A stretch of DNA of 64,000 bases from Pseudomonas mendocina. Its GTDB lineage: Bacteria > Pseudomonadota > Gammaproteobacteria > Pseudomonadales > Pseudomonadaceae. The stretch spans positions 4,960,001-5,024,000 of the forward strand of contig NZ_CP027657.1 of assembly GCF_003008615.1 (NCBI RefSeq). Reading direction: 5' to 3'. This document shows positions 45,691 through 58,285 of this stretch, one piece after another. The position numbers and the translations under genes were made by a program. The notes beneath the pieces are model-generated. The model did no database searches and had not been told where the DNA came from. It was given only the letters and a program-made list of their open reading frames with translations. Position 1 is the first letter of the stretch; each line of letters begins with the position of its first letter.

Positions 45691-45744
45691 GCGCGCTTGT
45701 CCAGCGGAGGAGGGGAGGGCGAGTGGTGCACTCGCCCTTATCCA

Positions 45745-46773
<1,029 letters not shown>

Positions 46774-46889
46774 CTACACCGAAGCGGGGTGGGTGCGGGA
46801 GCTTGGCAATTGGCCTCGGCGTCAGGCTGGCCCTACAATAGGCCGCTTCTGCGGTTAACCATCAGATGGACGCGCCAAGGGCGCAGGAA

Positions 46890-49298
46890 ATGGCTGTTTT
46901 GAAGAATTCCACCACCCAGATTATCGACTGGCGTCAGAAGCTTCAGTATCGACTGAAGGAAGGCGCATTGATCGCCCTGGGCGCGATGTGCCTGTACCTG
47001 CTGATGGCACTGTTGACCTACAACGTCGCCGATCCGGCGTGGGACAACAGCGTGCAGGTCGAGCGCATCATCAACGCCGGCGGCAGCATTGGCGCCTGGC
47101 TCTCCAGCGCACTGTTCGGTGCGCTGGGTTACTTCGCCTACATCTTCCCACTCCTGCTGGCAGCCAAGACCTGGCAGGTGTTTCGCACGCGCAATCAACC
47201 CTGGCACTGGAACGGCTGGCTGTTCTCCTGGCACAGCATCGGTCTGGTGTTCCTGATCCTCTCCGGCGCGGCGCTGGGAGATATTCATTTTTCTGCGGCT
47301 GCCGGCATGCAAGGTTCTGGTGGCGGTATGCTCGGCGCCAGCCTCGGCGACCTGGCCGTGCATGCGTTGAACGTGCAGGGCAGCACCTTGCTGTTCCTGG
47401 CACTGTTCCTATTCGGCCTGACCGTTTTCACCGACCTGTCGTGGTTCCGCGTGATGGATCTCACCGGCAAGATCACCCTCGACCTGATCGAGCTGATTCA
47501 TGGCGCCATCACCGGCTGGTGGAATGCGCGCAGTGAGCGCAAACAGATGGTGGCGCAACTGCGTGAGCTGGATGAGCGCGTTATCGAAGTCGCCGCACCA
47601 GTCGCTTCCGATCGTCGTGAACAGGCCAAGGTCAAGGAGCGCCTGCTCGAGCGAGAAGAGTCGCTGAGCAAGCACATGAGCGAGCGCGAGAAGCGCCCTG
47701 CGCCAGTGATCGCGCCACCACCTGTGGCCAAGGCACCGGAACCGAGCAAGCGGGTACAGAAGGAAAAGCAAGCGCCATTGTTCGTAGACAGTGCCGTGGA
47801 AGGCACCTTGCCACCGATTTCCCTGCTCGACCCTGCAGAAGCCAAGAAGGTCGAGTACTCACCCGAGTCGCTCAAGGGTGTCGGCCACCTGCTGGAGATC
47901 AAGCTCAAGGAGTTTGGCGTCGAGGTAGCGGTGGATTCGATCCATCCGGGCCCGGTGATCACTCGCTATGAAATTCAGCCTGCGGCAGGGGTAAAGGTCA
48001 GCCGCATTGCCAACCTGGCCAAGGATCTGGCGCGTTCGCTGGCCGTGACCAGCGTGCGTGTCGTGGAGGTCATTCCCGGCAAGACCACCGTTGGTATCGA
48101 AATTCCCAACGAGAATCGCCAGATCGTGCGCTTCTCCGAAGTGCTGTCGACCCCCGAATACGATGATGCCAAGTCGCCGGTGACCCTGGCGCTGGGGCAT
48201 GACATTGGCGGCAAGCCTGTTATCACCGATCTGGCCAAGATGCCCCACCTGCTGGTGGCGGGCACCACCGGTTCCGGTAAGTCGGTGGGCGTGAATGCGA
48301 TGATTCTGTCGATTCTGTTCAAGTCCAGTCCGGAAGACGCCAAGCTGATCATGATCGACCCGAAAATGCTCGAGTTGTCGATCTACGAAGGCATTCCGCA
48401 CCTGCTTTGCCCGGTCGTGACCGACATGAAGGAAGCGGCCAACGCCCTGCGTTGGAGCGTTGCCGAGATGGAACGGCGCTACAAGCTGATGTCGAAGATG
48501 GGCGTGCGCAACCTGGCGGGCTTCAACCGCAAGGTCAAGGATGCAATCGAGGCTGGCGAGCCATTGGCTGATCCGCTGTTTCGCCGCGAAAGCATGGAAG
48601 ACGAAGCGCCTCTGCTCAAACCGTTGCCGACCATCGTCGTCGTGGTCGACGAATTCGCCGACATGATGATGATCGTCGGCAAGAAGGTCGAAGAGCTGAT
48701 CGCTCGTATCGCGCAGAAGGCACGTGCGGCCGGTATTCACCTGATTCTCGCCACCCAGCGCCCGTCGGTGGACGTGATCACCGGCTTGATCAAGGCCAAC
48801 ATCCCGACTCGTATGGCGTTCCAGGTGTCGAGCAAGATCGACTCGCGCACCATCATCGACCAAGGTGGTGCCGAACAACTGCTTGGCCACGGTGACATGC
48901 TCTACATGCCGCCCGGCACCAGTTTGCCCATTCGTGTTCACGGTGCCTTCGTCTCGGACGATGAAGTGCATCGTGTGGTCGAAGCCTGGAAGCTGCGTGG
49001 CGCACCGGATTACAACGAGGACATCCTCGCTGGTGCCGAAGAGGGTGGCGGCGGCTTCGAAGGCAGCAGCGGTGGTGAAGGTGGCGAGGGCAGTGAGGAA
49101 GATCCGCTGTACGACGAGGCCGTCAACTTCGTGCTGGAGAGTCGTCGTGCATCGATTTCCGCCGTGCAGCGCAAGCTGAAGATTGGCTACAACCGCGCCG
49201 CGCGAATGATCGAGGCGATGGAAATGGCCGGCGTGGTCAGCTCGATGAATACCAACGGTTCGCGCGAGGTGCTCGCGCCAGGTTCTGCGCGCGACTGA
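46890..49298 (+). CDS. ftsK: DNA translocase FtsK
   Basis: An 802-residue septal DNA pump that segregates chromosome ends. Four N-terminal membrane helices (about residues 25-185) are followed by a fairly short acidic/proline linker, the RecA-like motor with Walker [15 protein letters not shown] and Walker [15 protein letters not shown], and the C-terminal gamma winged helix ([24 protein letters not shown]) that reads polar KOPS sequences. The start is uncertain: MAVLKNSTT at 46890 has AAGGG eight bases upstream, while an ATG at 46866 would add eight residues. It precedes lolA. Confidence 0.95.
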   Translation: MAVLKNSTTQIIDWRQKLQYRLKEGALIALGAMCLYLLMALLTYNVADPAWDNSVQVERIINAGGSIGAWLSSALFGALGYFAYIFPLLLAAKTWQVFRTRNQPWHWNGWLFSWHSIGLVFLILSGAALGDIHFSAAAGMQGSGGGMLGASLGDLAVHALNVQGSTLLFLALFLFGLTVFTDLSWFRVMDLTGKITLDLIELIHGAITGWWNARSERKQMVAQLRELDERVIEVAAPVASDRREQAKVKERLLEREESLSKHMSEREKRPAPVIAPPPVAKAPEPSKRVQKEKQAPLFVDSAVEGTLPPISLLDPAEAKKVEYSPESLKGVGHLLEIKLKEFGVEVAVDSIHPGPVITRYEIQPAAGVKVSRIANLAKDLARSLAVTSVRVVEVIPGKTTVGIEIPNENRQIVRFSEVLSTPEYDDAKSPVTLALGHDIGGKPVITDLAKMPHLLVAGTTGSGKSVGVNAMILSILFKSSPEDAKLIMIDPKMLELSIYEGIPHLLCPVVTDMKEAANALRWSVAEMERRYKLMSKMGVRNLAGFNRKVKDAIEAGEPLADPLFRRESMEDEAPLLKPLPTIVVVVDEFADMMMIVGKKVEELIARIAQKARAAGIHLILATQRPSVDVITGLIKANIPTRMAFQVSSKIDSRTIIDQGGAEQLLGHGDMLYMPPGTSLPIRVHGAFVSDDEVHRVVEAWKLRGAPDYNEDILAGAEEGGGGFEGSSGGEGGEGSEEDPLYDEAVNFVLESRRASISAVQRKLKIGYNRAARMIEAMEMAGVVSSMNTNGSREVLAPGSARD

Positions 49299-49420
49299 CG
49301 GTCGCACCACGGACAAACCGCTCGTCTCGCGGTCTACAAGATTCCACGGTCGCCACAAGCGGCCGAGCAATGCGAGGTGCGGACTCACCTCGCCATCCTT
49401 AACGGACTCAAGGGGTTCAT

Positions 49421-50047
49421 ATGCGTGTTATTCGCCTGCTGATGCTGGCTGCTCTGAGTTTTACCCTGCTGACCGCCCAGGCCGATGAAGAGGCGGCCAC
49501 CAAGCGCCTGAGCGAACTGCTTAGCCAGGCGCAAACCATCAGTGCGCGCTTTTCCCAACTGACCCTCGACGCCAGCGGCACTCAACTGCAGGAAACCGCA
49601 GGGCAACTGGTGCTCAAACGTCCGGGCATGTTCCGCTGGCACACGGATCAGCCGATGGAACAACTGCTGGTATCCAACGGCGAAAAGGTCTGGCTGTACG
49701 ATCCGGATCTGGAGCAAGTGACCATCCAGACGCTCGATCAGCGCCTTACCCACACGCCGGCGCTGCTGCTCTCTGGCGATGTGTCGCAGATTCGTGAGAA
49801 CTTCGAGATCGACTACAAGGAAGGCGGTAGCGTGGTCGATTTCATTCTCAAGCCCAAGGCCAAGGACAGTCTGTTCGACAGCCTGCGCCTGTCGTTCCGC
49901 AATCGTGTGCTCAATGACATGCAGTTGATCGACAGCATCGGTCAGCGCACCAATATCCTGTTCCTCAATGTGAAGATGAACGAGCCGGTCGAAGATCACC
50001 TGTTCAGCTTCGACATTCCGGAAGGTGCGGACGTCATCCAGGAGTAA
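49421..50047 (+). CDS. lolA: outer-membrane lipoprotein carrier protein LolA
   Basis: A 208-residue periplasmic chaperone that carries lipoproteins from LolCDE to LolB. It has a signal peptide ([21 protein letters not shown]) and the LolA fold features [32 protein letters not shown] and [14 protein letters not shown]. It lies between ftsK and rarA, three bases before rarA, the arrangement common in gamma-proteobacteria. Confidence 0.96.
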   Translation: MRVIRLLMLAALSFTLLTAQADEEAATKRLSELLSQAQTISARFSQLTLDASGTQLQETAGQLVLKRPGMFRWHTDQPMEQLLVSNGEKVWLYDPDLEQVTIQTLDQRLTHTPALLLSGDVSQIRENFEIDYKEGGSVVDFILKPKAKDSLFDSLRLSFRNRVLNDMQLIDSIGQRTNILFLNVKMNEPVEDHLFSFDIPEGADVIQE

Positions 50048-50050
50048 ATC

Positions 50051-51376
50051 GTGGATCTGTTCGGTCGCCAACCCGTCGCGCAGCCTCTGGCTGCGCGTTT
50101 GCGTGCTACCAGCCTGGACGAATATGTCGGGCAGGAGCATGTCCTGGGGCCGGGCAAACCGCTGCGTGAGGCGCTGGAGCAGGGCGCTTTGCACTCGATG
50201 ATCTTCTGGGGGCCGCCAGGCGTGGGCAAGACCACACTGGCCCGCTTGCTGGCCAAGGTTACCGATGCCCACTTCGAGACCATCTCCGCGGTGCTCTCCG
50301 GGGTCAAGGAAATCCGCCAGGCTGTCGAGGTGGCTCAGCAACACGCCGCTCAGTACGGTCGTCGCACCATCCTCTTCGTCGATGAGGTGCATCGTTTCAA
50401 CAAGAGCCAGCAGGATGCCTTTCTGCCCTACGTGGAGGACGGCACGCTGATCTTCATCGGTGCCACCACCGAGAATCCCTCGTTCGAGCTGAACAATGCA
50501 CTGTTGTCGCGTGCCCGCGTCTATGTGCTCAAGAGCCTCGACGAGGCGGCGATGCGCAAGCTGGTCAATCGCGCGTTGAGCGACCCGAAAGGCCTGGGTG
50601 ATCGCCATCTCAGCCTACCGGACGAGGCCTTTCAGATTCTTCTGGCCGCTGCCGATGGCGATGGCCGTCGCTTGCTCAACTTCCTCGAGAACGCCGCCGA
50701 CCTGGCCGAGGATGCTAGCGAGATCGGCGTGGAGTTGCTGCAGAACCTGCTAGGCGACAGCAGGCGTCGCTTCGACAAGGGGGGCGAGGCCTTCTACGAC
50801 CAGATTTCCGCGCTGCACAAGTCGGTGCGCGGCTCCAGCCCGGACGGTGCACTGTACTGGTACGCGCGCATGCTCGACGGCGGCTGCGACCCGCTGTATA
50901 TCGCCCGTCGCGTGGTGCGCATGGCCAGTGAAGACATCGGCAACGCCGACCCGCGTGCACTGACCCTGTGCCTCAATGCCTGGGACGTGCAGGAGCGCCT
51001 GGGTAGCCCGGAAGGCGAGTTGGCGGTGGCACAGGCCATCGTCTATCTCGCTTGCGCACCGAAGAGCAACGCGGTGTACACGGCCTTCAAGACAGCCATG
51101 CGTGACGCTGCCGAGCAGGGCTCGCAAGAAGTACCGCTGCACCTGCGCAACGCGCCGACCAAGCTAATGAAGCAACTTGGCTATGGCGATGAATACCGCT
51201 ACGCCCATGATGAGCCTGATGCCTATGCGGCGGGTGAGGATTACTTCCCCGAAAACCTGCAGCCGCGCCAGTACTATGACCCGGTGCCACGCGGCCTGGA
51301 GCTGAAGATCCGCGACAAGCTGCAGCACCTGCGTCAGCTCGATGCCAATAGCTCGCGTCAGCGGAGGAAACCATGA
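50051..51376 (+). CDS. rarA: replication-associated recombination protein A (AAA+ ATPase)
   Basis: A 441-residue AAA+ ATPase of the MgsA/RarA/WRNIP1 family acting at stalled replication forks. The Walker A is [16 protein letters not shown] and Walker B is [16 protein letters not shown], followed by the C-terminal tetramerisation region ([23 protein letters not shown]). It begins with GTG, with AGGAG seven bases upstream overlapping the lolA end. The last bases overlap the crcB start. Confidence 0.95.
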   Translation: MDLFGRQPVAQPLAARLRATSLDEYVGQEHVLGPGKPLREALEQGALHSMIFWGPPGVGKTTLARLLAKVTDAHFETISAVLSGVKEIRQAVEVAQQHAAQYGRRTILFVDEVHRFNKSQQDAFLPYVEDGTLIFIGATTENPSFELNNALLSRARVYVLKSLDEAAMRKLVNRALSDPKGLGDRHLSLPDEAFQILLAAADGDGRRLLNFLENAADLAEDASEIGVELLQNLLGDSRRRFDKGGEAFYDQISALHKSVRGSSPDGALYWYARMLDGGCDPLYIARRVVRMASEDIGNADPRALTLCLNAWDVQERLGSPEGELAVAQAIVYLACAPKSNAVYTAFKTAMRDAAEQGSQEVPLHLRNAPTKLMKQLGYGDEYRYAHDEPDAYAAGEDYFPENLQPRQYYDPVPRGLELKIRDKLQHLRQLDANSSRQRRKP

Positions 51377-51753
51377 TTCGCGTCGCGCTTGCCGTTGCGC
51401 TGGGCGGGGCAGCGGGCTCCGTACTGCGTTTTCTCGCCTCCAGTTGGGTGGCCGGACAGTGGCCGAGGCACTTCTATGTCGGCACACTGGCCGTCAACCT
51501 CTTCGGCTGCCTGCTGATCGGCCTGCTCTCCGGTTTGTTCCTGACGCGTACCGAGCTGCCGCTGGAGCTGCGCGTGGGTTTGATCACCGGCGTTCTCGGC
51601 GGCTTCACCACCTTTTCCTCCTTCAGCCTGGAAATCCTCAAGCTGATGGAAAGTGGACGACTATTCGAAGCCGCCGGCTACTTGTTGTGCAGTGTACTGG
51701 GCGGCCTTCTCGCTGCCTGGTGCGGATTGCTGCTGGCCCGATTGGCATCCTGA
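51373..51753 (+). CDS. crcB: fluoride channel CrcB/Fluc
   Basis: A 126-residue, four-helix inner-membrane protein forming dual-topology dimers that let fluoride out of the cell. The signature [15 protein letters not shown] (fluoride path phenylalanines and sodium site) and the N-terminal [10 protein letters not shown] are present. It overlaps the rarA stop codon by four bases. No fluoride riboswitch is seen before it, so expression follows the lolA-rarA transcript. Confidence 0.94.
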   Translation: MIRVALAVALGGAAGSVLRFLASSWVAGQWPRHFYVGTLAVNLFGCLLIGLLSGLFLTRTELPLELRVGLITGVLGGFTTFSSFSLEILKLMESGRLFEAAGYLLCSVLGGLLAAWCGLLLARLAS

Positions 51754-51824
51754 CCCGCTAAAGCTTTACACTCGGCAACCCGCGTCACGCTGGTGGCCGC
51801 AACCCTTTTTCGCCGATGTATTGA

Positions 51825-53114
<1,290 letters not shown>

Positions 53115-53169
53115 CAGGCCATCACGACGCATAAAACGGGGCGTTAGCAGCTGCCCCGTTTCAATGGAG

Positions 53170-53231
53170 GTAGGGTGCGCCATGCGCACCAGGGCCTTAC
53201 ACCGTAGTCTGGTGCGCGCGGCGCACCCTAC
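53170..53231. repeat. 62-bp hairpin repeat (GTAGGGTGCGCC type)
   Basis: The left arm GTAGGGTGCGCC plus ATGCGCACCA pairs with the right arm at 20 of 22 positions around an 18-base loop. It sits between serS and cysG, both rightward. The outer GTAGGG/CCCTAC ends are shared with the element at 44881-45001. REP/MITE-like element, probably non-coding. Confidence 0.7.
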
Positions 53232-53257
53232 GACCGACCTCTGATGAGGCTGATCTG

Positions 53258-54646
53258 ATGCAATTCCTTCCGCTGTTTCACAAGCTGCAGGATCGCCCGG
53301 TACTGGTGATCGGTGGTGGCGAGGTCGCGCTGCGCAAGGCGCGCCTGTTGAGCGACGCCGGCGCACGTCTGCGAGTGGTCGCCCCGGAGATTCGTAGTGA
53401 GTTGCAGGCGCTGGCCGGTTCTGACGGTATCTTTCTGCGCGGCTATACGAGCAGTGATTTGCAGGGCGTGGCCCTGGTCATCGCCGCTACCGACGACGTG
53501 CCGCTCAATGCGCAGATTTCCACCGATGCCCAGGCACTGGGCATTCCCGTCAACGTGGTGGATGCGCCCGCGCTGTGCAGCGTGATCTTTCCCGCCATCG
53601 TCGACCGCTCGCCGCTGATCGTTGCGGTCAGCAGTGGCGGCGATGCGCCGGTACTGGCACGGCTGATCCGCGCCAAGATCGAGACCTGGATCCCGGCCAC
53701 CTACGGCCAACTGGCCAACCTGGGCAAGCGTTTCCGTGAGCGGGTCAAGCAACTGTTTCCCGACGTGCAGCAGCGCCGCGTGTTCTGGGAGGATGTCTTT
53801 CAGGGGCAGATCGCCGAGAGCGTTTTTGCCGGCAAGCCGGAAGAGGCCGAGCGCCTGCTGGAGGCGCGTGTGGCCGGCGCGGCGCCGCGTGCGCTGGGCG
53901 AGGTGTACTTGGTTGGTGCCGGGCCAGGTGACCCGGATCTTTTGACCTTCCGCGCCCTGCGCCTGATGCAGCAAGCCGATGTCGTGCTCTACGACCGCCT
54001 GGTAGCGCCCGCTATCATCGAGCTGTGCCGTCGTGATGCCGAGCGCATCTATGTCGGCAAGCGTCGCGCCGATCACGCGGTGCCGCAAGAACAGATCAAC
54101 CAGTTGTTGATCGACCTGGCTCGTCAGGGTAAGCGCGTCCTGCGCCTGAAAGGTGGCGATCCGTTCATCTTTGGCCGTGGTGGCGAGGAGATCGAGCAAC
54201 TGGCCGCCGAGGACATTCCCTTCCAGGTCGTGCCGGGCATCACCGCTGCCTCGGGCTGCGCGGCCTACGCGGGTATTCCGCTGACCCATCGCGACCATGC
54301 GCAGTCGGTGCGCTTCGTCACCGGGCACCTCAAGGATGGCAGCAGCAACCTGCCGTGGCGGGATCTGGTAGCGCCCGGGCAAACTCTGGTGTTCTACATG
54401 GGGCTTGTCGGGCTGCCGGCTATCTGCGAGCAGTTGATTGCCCACGGTCGTTCAGGCGCTACGCCTGCGGCACTGGTGCAGCAGGGCACTACGCAGAATC
54501 AGCGGGTATTCACGGGTACTCTGGAAACCTTGCCGGAGCTGGTGGCCGAGCACGAAGTGCATGCGCCGACCCTGGTCATTGTCGGTGAGGTGGTCACTCT
54601 GCGTGACAAGCTGGCCTGGTTCGAGGGCGCACAAGGAAGCGTCTGA
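53258..54646 (+). CDS. cysG: siroheme synthase (multifunctional CysG)
   Basis: A 462-residue fusion protein that converts uroporphyrinogen III to siroheme, the cofactor of sulfite and nitrite reductases. The N-terminal part (about 1-205) is the NAD-dependent dehydrogenase/ferrochelatase, with [15 protein letters not shown]. The C-terminal part (about 215-460) is the SAM methyltransferase, with [33 protein letters not shown] and [22 protein letters not shown] (landmark). It lies after serS, with a terminator-like hairpin beyond. Confidence 0.96.
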   Translation: MQFLPLFHKLQDRPVLVIGGGEVALRKARLLSDAGARLRVVAPEIRSELQALAGSDGIFLRGYTSSDLQGVALVIAATDDVPLNAQISTDAQALGIPVNVVDAPALCSVIFPAIVDRSPLIVAVSSGGDAPVLARLIRAKIETWIPATYGQLANLGKRFRERVKQLFPDVQQRRVFWEDVFQGQIAESVFAGKPEEAERLLEARVAGAAPRALGEVYLVGAGPGDPDLLTFRALRLMQQADVVLYDRLVAPAIIELCRRDAERIYVGKRRADHAVPQEQINQLLIDLARQGKRVLRLKGGDPFIFGRGGEEIEQLAAEDIPFQVVPGITAASGCAAYAGIPLTHRDHAQSVRFVTGHLKDGSSNLPWRDLVAPGQTLVFYMGLVGLPAICEQLIAHGRSGATPAALVQQGTTQNQRVFTGTLETLPELVAEHEVHAPTLVIVGEVVTLRDKLAWFEGAQGSV

Positions 54647-54654
54647 CTCCTTGT

Positions 54655-54690
54655 CGGGGCCGATAATGCTTACTAAGCATTACCGACCCC
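54655..54690. terminator. bidirectional hairpin between cysG and yqjG
   Basis: A GGGGCCGA arm and its partner CCGACCCC enclose the perfect dyad TAATGCTTA-C-TAAGCATTA, giving one long stem with small bulges between convergent cysG and yqjG. No long T-tract is present. Confidence 0.65.
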
Positions 54691-54695
54691 AGCCA

Positions 54696-55700
54696 TCAGC
54701 GCTTGCGTTGAAACACGCCCTTGCCCGGTAGCCGGTTGCGATCATGACTTCGCGTGAAGTCTTGAAGTGGTCCTTTGGGAATCACACCAGTCGGATTGAT
54801 GGTGGCGTGACTGGCGTAGTAGTGCGATTTGATATGGGTGAAGTCTACCGTTTCGGCGATACCTGGCCACTGGTACAGCTCGCGTAGCCAGTTGGACAGG
54901 TTCGGGTAATCCTCGATGCGTCGCAGGTTGCACTTGAAATGCCCGTGATAGACAGCATCGAAGCGAATCAGTGTGGTGAACAGGCGAATGTCCGCCTCGG
55001 TCAGGTATTCGCCGGCCAGATAGCGCTTTTCACCCAGCAGCGCTTCCAGCTCATTGAGCATGGTGAATAGTTCGTCGAAGGCCTCTTCGTAGGCTTCCTG
55101 AGTGGTGGCGAAGCCTGCGCGGTAAACGCCGTTGTTCACTGCCGGGTAGATGCGCTCGTTGAGTTGGTCGATCTGCTCACGCAGTGGCTCGGGGTAGAAG
55201 TCCAGACCGTTGCCGGTCAGGCCATCAAACGCGCTGTTGAACATGCGGATGATTTCCGCCGACTCGTTGTTGACGATGCCGTCAGTCTGCTTGTCCCACA
55301 GCACCGGTACGGTGACGCGGCCGGTGTAATGACAGTCATCGGCGGTGTAGCGCTGATGCATGTAGTTCAGGTTGTCGAGATGGTCGCCGCTGGAGCCGAA
55401 GTTGTGATCGAACGTCCAGCCCTGTTCACGCATCAGCCAGCTCACCACGGATACGTCGATCAGTGATTCCAGGCCTTTGAGCTTGCGCAGGATCAGGGTG
55501 CGATGGGCCCAGGGGCAGGCCAGGGATACATAGAGGTGATAACGCCCGGCTTCAGCCTTGAATCCGCCGTCACCGCTTGGTCCAGCGCTACCGTCTGCGG
55601 TTACCCAGTTGCGGCGTTGTGCGCTTTCGCGCTGGAAGCGGCCACTGTTGCCGGTGTCGTACCACTGGTCATGCCAGCGTCCATCGATCAGCAAGCCCAT
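54696..55700 (-). CDS. yqjG: glutathionyl-hydroquinone reductase (Xi-class GST)
   Basis: A 334-residue Xi-class glutathione transferase that removes glutathione from hydroquinone adducts. The catalytic cysteine is in SLACPWAHRTLI, and the conserved TVPVLWDKQTDGIVNNESAEIIRM and the C-terminal domain with LTEADIRLFTTLIRFDAVYHGHFK (landmarks) are as in YqjG/PcpF. It is a monocistronic gene with its start in front of the trpD2 gene; the gap is 73 bases. Confidence 0.93.
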   Translation of the reverse strand: MGLLIDGRWHDQWYDTGNSGRFQRESAQRRNWVTADGSAGPSGDGGFKAEAGRYHLYVSLACPWAHRTLILRKLKGLESLIDVSVVSWLMREQGWTFDHNFGSSGDHLDNLNYMHQRYTADDCHYTGRVTVPVLWDKQTDGIVNNESAEIIRMFNSAFDGLTGNGLDFYPEPLREQIDQLNERIYPAVNNGVYRAGFATTQEAYEEAFDELFTMLNELEALLGEKRYLAGEYLTEADIRLFTTLIRFDAVYHGHFKCNLRRIEDYPNLSNWLRELYQWPGIAETVDFTHIKSHYYASHATINPTGVIPKGPLQDFTRSHDRNRLPGKGVFQRKR

Positions 55701-55773
55701 AACGCGTGCCTCCGTTTTGAATGAATCTGGAGTCTAACGTTATGAAGTCGATTGAACGGTGGAAAAAGCTGGC

Positions 55774-56769
55774 TTAACTGATCGGCTGATTAGATTGAAA
55801 GCGTGCATCCCAGCGCTGCTGGGCCTGCTGGAACGCCTCTTCGCGAGCCAAGCCCAGCCCACGCAGCGCGGTGGCCATGGTAGCGATCACTGCCAGTCGA
55901 CCGTATGCATCATCATGCTCTCCATGCCAGAAGGCGCCCAGCACGGCAGGGTCGAGTCGCTCAGGTTTGACATGGCGCTGCGCTGACAGTGCGGGCCATT
56001 CTTCATCCCAGTCCTCGCCATCGAGCGTGCCGTGGAGATGGCACGCTCCGTCCGGGTTGACCTCGATCTCGCCACCTTCGCCCTTGATCACGATGGCGTG
56101 ATCACCCAGCAGGCGACTGGCTTCGCGATGCACGGCCTGATAACCAGGGTGGAAGATGCTTTGCAGCCCGCAGCGGGCGCCGAGCGGGTTGATTACCCGT
56201 GCCAGAGAATGGATGGGCGAGCGCAAGCCTAGTGTGTTGCGCAGGTCGATCATGCGCTGGAGCGCCGGCATCCAGTTGCCCAGGTAGCTGTAAGCCAGGC
56301 CCTGTTCATCAAGTGCTTTTGCCACTGCCTGCCAGTCATTGCAGCACGGGATGCACAGTTGCTCCAGCAACTGCTCGGTATACATGCGCCCGGCGGTATG
56401 CGCACCGCCGCCATGCATGAAGATACGAACGCCGCTTGCGGCCAGGGCTTTGGCCGCCAGTAGGTACCAGGGCAGGTGACGTTTCTTGCCGGCATAGCTG
56501 GGCCAATCCAGATCGACCTGAATGGCAGGAGCACAGAGTCTTGGGCGGATGGCTTCGGTGAAGCCGGCGAGCTCCTCGGCACTCTCTTCCTTGTGTCGCA
56601 ACAGCATCAAAAAGGCGCCGAGTTGGGTGTCCTCGACCTTGTCATCGAGCAACATGCCCATGGCTTCGCGGGCTTCTTCACGGGTCAGCCCGCGTGCGCC
56701 GCGCTTGCCCTTGCCGAGAATGCGTACGAACTGGGCGAAAGGGTGTTCGGCAGGTGTGATCAGATTCAT
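55774..56769 (-). CDS. ybiB: anthranilate phosphoribosyltransferase-like protein TrpD2/YbiB
   Basis: A 331-residue protein of the TrpD2 family, which has the anthranilate phosphoribosyltransferase fold but in E. coli YbiB binds nucleic acids instead of catalysing Trp synthesis. Landmarks are FAQFVRILGKGKRGARGLT, EDTQLGAFLMLLRHKEES and KGEGGEIEVNPDG. The anthranilate/PRPP glycine loop here reads FMHGGGAHTAGRM. The ATG at 56769 overlaps the tusE stop in ATGA form; a TTG two codons upstream is rejected. Co-transcription with the tus genes suggests a tRNA or RNA-related role. Confidence 0.85.
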   Translation of the reverse strand: MNLITPAEHPFAQFVRILGKGKRGARGLTREEAREAMGMLLDDKVEDTQLGAFLMLLRHKEESAEELAGFTEAIRPRLCAPAIQVDLDWPSYAGKKRHLPWYLLAAKALAASGVRIFMHGGGAHTAGRMYTEQLLEQLCIPCCNDWQAVAKALDEQGLAYSYLGNWMPALQRMIDLRNTLGLRSPIHSLARVINPLGARCGLQSIFHPGYQAVHREASRLLGDHAIVIKGEGGEIEVNPDGACHLHGTLDGEDWDEEWPALSAQRHVKPERLDPAVLGAFWHGEHDDAYGRLAVIATMATALRGLGLAREEAFQQAQQRWDARFQSNQPIS

Positions 56770-57101
56770 AGACAATTGGTCGGTTTCGGCAGGCCAGCGA
56801 GTTTGGCAGCGAGTTTGGCGGGCGTGCCCTTGAACAGGCGATTGAGGTGCATGCTGTTACCTTTGTCCGTGCCCAGTTTCAGAGCCACGTACTTGATCAG
56901 CGGGCGATTGGCTGGCGATAGCTGGAACTCGTCGTAGAAGGCACGTAGCAGTTCGAGGATTTCCCAGTGTTCGTCACTCAACTGCAGCTCTTCTGCTGCG
57001 GCTAGCGCCTCGGCTACGGGGCGTGACCAATCCTGCAGGTCGACCAGATAGCCGTCCTTGTCCAGGGTAATTTCATGCCCAGCGACGTTAAGGGGGCTCA
57101 T
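56766..57101 (-). CDS. tusE: sulfur relay protein TusE (DsrC family)
   Basis: A 111-residue DsrC-family protein that takes persulfide sulfur from TusBCD and gives it to MnmA. The C-terminal active arm is intact, ending KLAGLPKPTNCL with the cysteine penultimate. GYLVDLQDWSRPVAEALA and EHWEILELLRAFYDEFQLSPANRPL are typical. The ATG at 57101 overlaps the tusB stop region by four bases. mnmA lies 28 kb away on the same strand. Confidence 0.94.
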   Translation of the reverse strand: MSPLNVAGHEITLDKDGYLVDLQDWSRPVAEALAAAEELQLSDEHWEILELLRAFYDEFQLSPANRPLIKYVALKLGTDKGNSMHLNRLFKGTPAKLAAKLAGLPKPTNCL

Positions 57102-57397
57102 AGCCAGCTGTTGACCTTTGCGTAGCGGGTGCACAGCTCGACGAACCCTGGATAGTCCACCACCTGTGTGCGCTCGGGCGCCTTTAGGGCGCGTGCGCTG
57201 AGGTCTTCGTCCAATGCGTAGAGCGCGACACTGGTAGGCATCAATTGCAGCGCTTGCAGGTTGGCGGTGCCGGGTTGCAGTGCGTAGACCGCATCGCCGC
57301 AGAACAGTACTGCATCATGGGCGCCTAACAGGCGCAGGCAACTGGCCAAGCGGCTATCGGCGAACGGCGAGTGGGAAAGGATGTGCAGGGTGGCCAT
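57098..57397 (-). CDS. tusB: sulfur relay protein TusB
   Basis: A 99-residue DsrH/TusB protein, the third subunit of the TusBCD hexamer. The N-terminal MATLHILSHSPFAD and the later AVLFCGDAVYAL match the family; the ending VDYPGFVELCTRYAKVNSWL is also typical. It overlaps tusE by four bases and its start touches the tusC stop. Confidence 0.92.
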   Translation of the reverse strand: MATLHILSHSPFADSRLASCLRLLGAHDAVLFCGDAVYALQPGTANLQALQLMPTSVALYALDEDLSARALKAPERTQVVDYPGFVELCTRYAKVNSWL

Positions 57398-57756
57398 CAG
57401 AGGGTGATCACCTGGTCATAACGATCGAGGAGGGCGGTCAGCGCTGCGTCGTCGAGTCGCTGTACCGCCAGATTCAGTTCTGTGTCGCTCAGGCCACGTT
57501 CGGCCAGGCTGCGCTGGCTGACGTACAGATCCTCTACGCCGAACATCGGCAGGGCCTGGAGGTTCGCGCCAAGATCTTTCTGCTGCAACTGGCCGGGTTG
57601 CTGTCCGGAGTTCAGCTGGAAAACGCCATCGTCGAGAAACAACATGCCGATCGGCAGATCGAAGGCGCCGCCAGCCAGCGCGATATCCAGCGCTTCACGT
57701 GCGCCAGGGCCGCTCCAGGGCGCCTGGCGGCTGATGATCAATAGTGACTTGCTCAC
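57397..57756 (-). CDS. tusC: sulfur relay protein TusC
   Basis: A 119-residue DsrF/TusC protein of the TusBCD complex. Family segments are SLLIISRQAPWSGPGAREALDIALAGGAF and LPIGMLFLDDGVFQL, then LQALPMFGVEDLYVSQRSL. It contains no catalytic cysteine, as expected. It lies directly between tusD and tusB with essentially no gap. Confidence 0.93.
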   Translation of the reverse strand: MSKSLLIISRQAPWSGPGAREALDIALAGGAFDLPIGMLFLDDGVFQLNSGQQPGQLQQKDLGANLQALPMFGVEDLYVSQRSLAERGLSDTELNLAVQRLDDAALTALLDRYDQVITL

Positions 57757-58149
57757 TCACGAGCCTCCGAAGCAGACAAGCCGGTCGGCCTGCTGTGCCG
57801 CTTCATGCAATTGGCCCAGCCCGGATAGATCCCACGGTGCCTCGAGATTAGCGGCAGGGCGTGAATAACGCTGCGCTTCTTCGGCATTGAGTACGCCTCG
57901 TCGTAGTGCCGCAGCGATGCAAACCACTGCGTCCAACTCATTACGGGTGACGAACTCGCGCCACTCTTTGGGTAGATCCAGCTCGTCCTGGGGGGTGACG
58001 ACATTACTGGCGGCGCTGTGCGCGCCATCCTGATAGAAAAACAGGCGAACGATTTCATGGCCGCCAGCCAGTGCCGCCTGGGCAAAACGCAGTGCACGGC
58101 GAGAAGCAGGGAGGTGCGGGGCGGCGAACAGGGCGATGGCAAACTTCAT
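57757..58149 (-). CDS. tusD: sulfurtransferase TusD
   Basis: A 130-residue DsrE/TusD protein, the subunit that accepts sulfur on a cysteine. The start MKFAIALFAAPHLP and HEIVRLFFYQDGAHSAASNV are typical. The acceptor cysteine is in ELDAVVCIAAALRRGVL. The open frame is longer upstream, but the ATG at 58149 gives the family N-terminus. First gene of the tusDCBE-trpD2 operon; TusA, which feeds it, is not nearby. Confidence 0.93.
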   Translation of the reverse strand: MKFAIALFAAPHLPASRRALRFAQAALAGGHEIVRLFFYQDGAHSAASNVVTPQDELDLPKEWREFVTRNELDAVVCIAAALRRGVLNAEEAQRYSRPAANLEAPWDLSGLGQLHEAAQQADRLVCFGGS

Positions 58150-58240
58150 GAGGTGTCCGGCGAGTAAAACTGGGTCAATGATAAGGCCTGGCGCGTCTGG
58201 CAGACAAAAAATCGCTGAGGTTGGTCGAACAGGCGCCCAA

Positions 58241-58268
58241 GAAAAAGCCCGCCGAAGCGGGCTTTTTG
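58241..58268 (-). terminator. terminator of the Bax-inhibitor gene
   Basis: AAAAAGCCCGC-CGAA-GCGGGCTTTTT is a perfect hairpin with A/T tracts on both sides, 18 bases after the stop codon of the minus-strand gene at 58286. Confidence 0.9.
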
Positions 58269-58285
58269 CAAGGCGAGACTCGAAA

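Noticed and set aside
51340..51372. Fluoride riboswitch before crcB
   Set aside because: crcB overlaps the end of rarA and there is no room for, or sign of, the riboswitch pseudoknot.
57753..58142. Alternative 129-codon frame across tusD
   Set aside because: It is out of frame with the recognisable TusD sequence and shows no family features; a shadow of the real gene.
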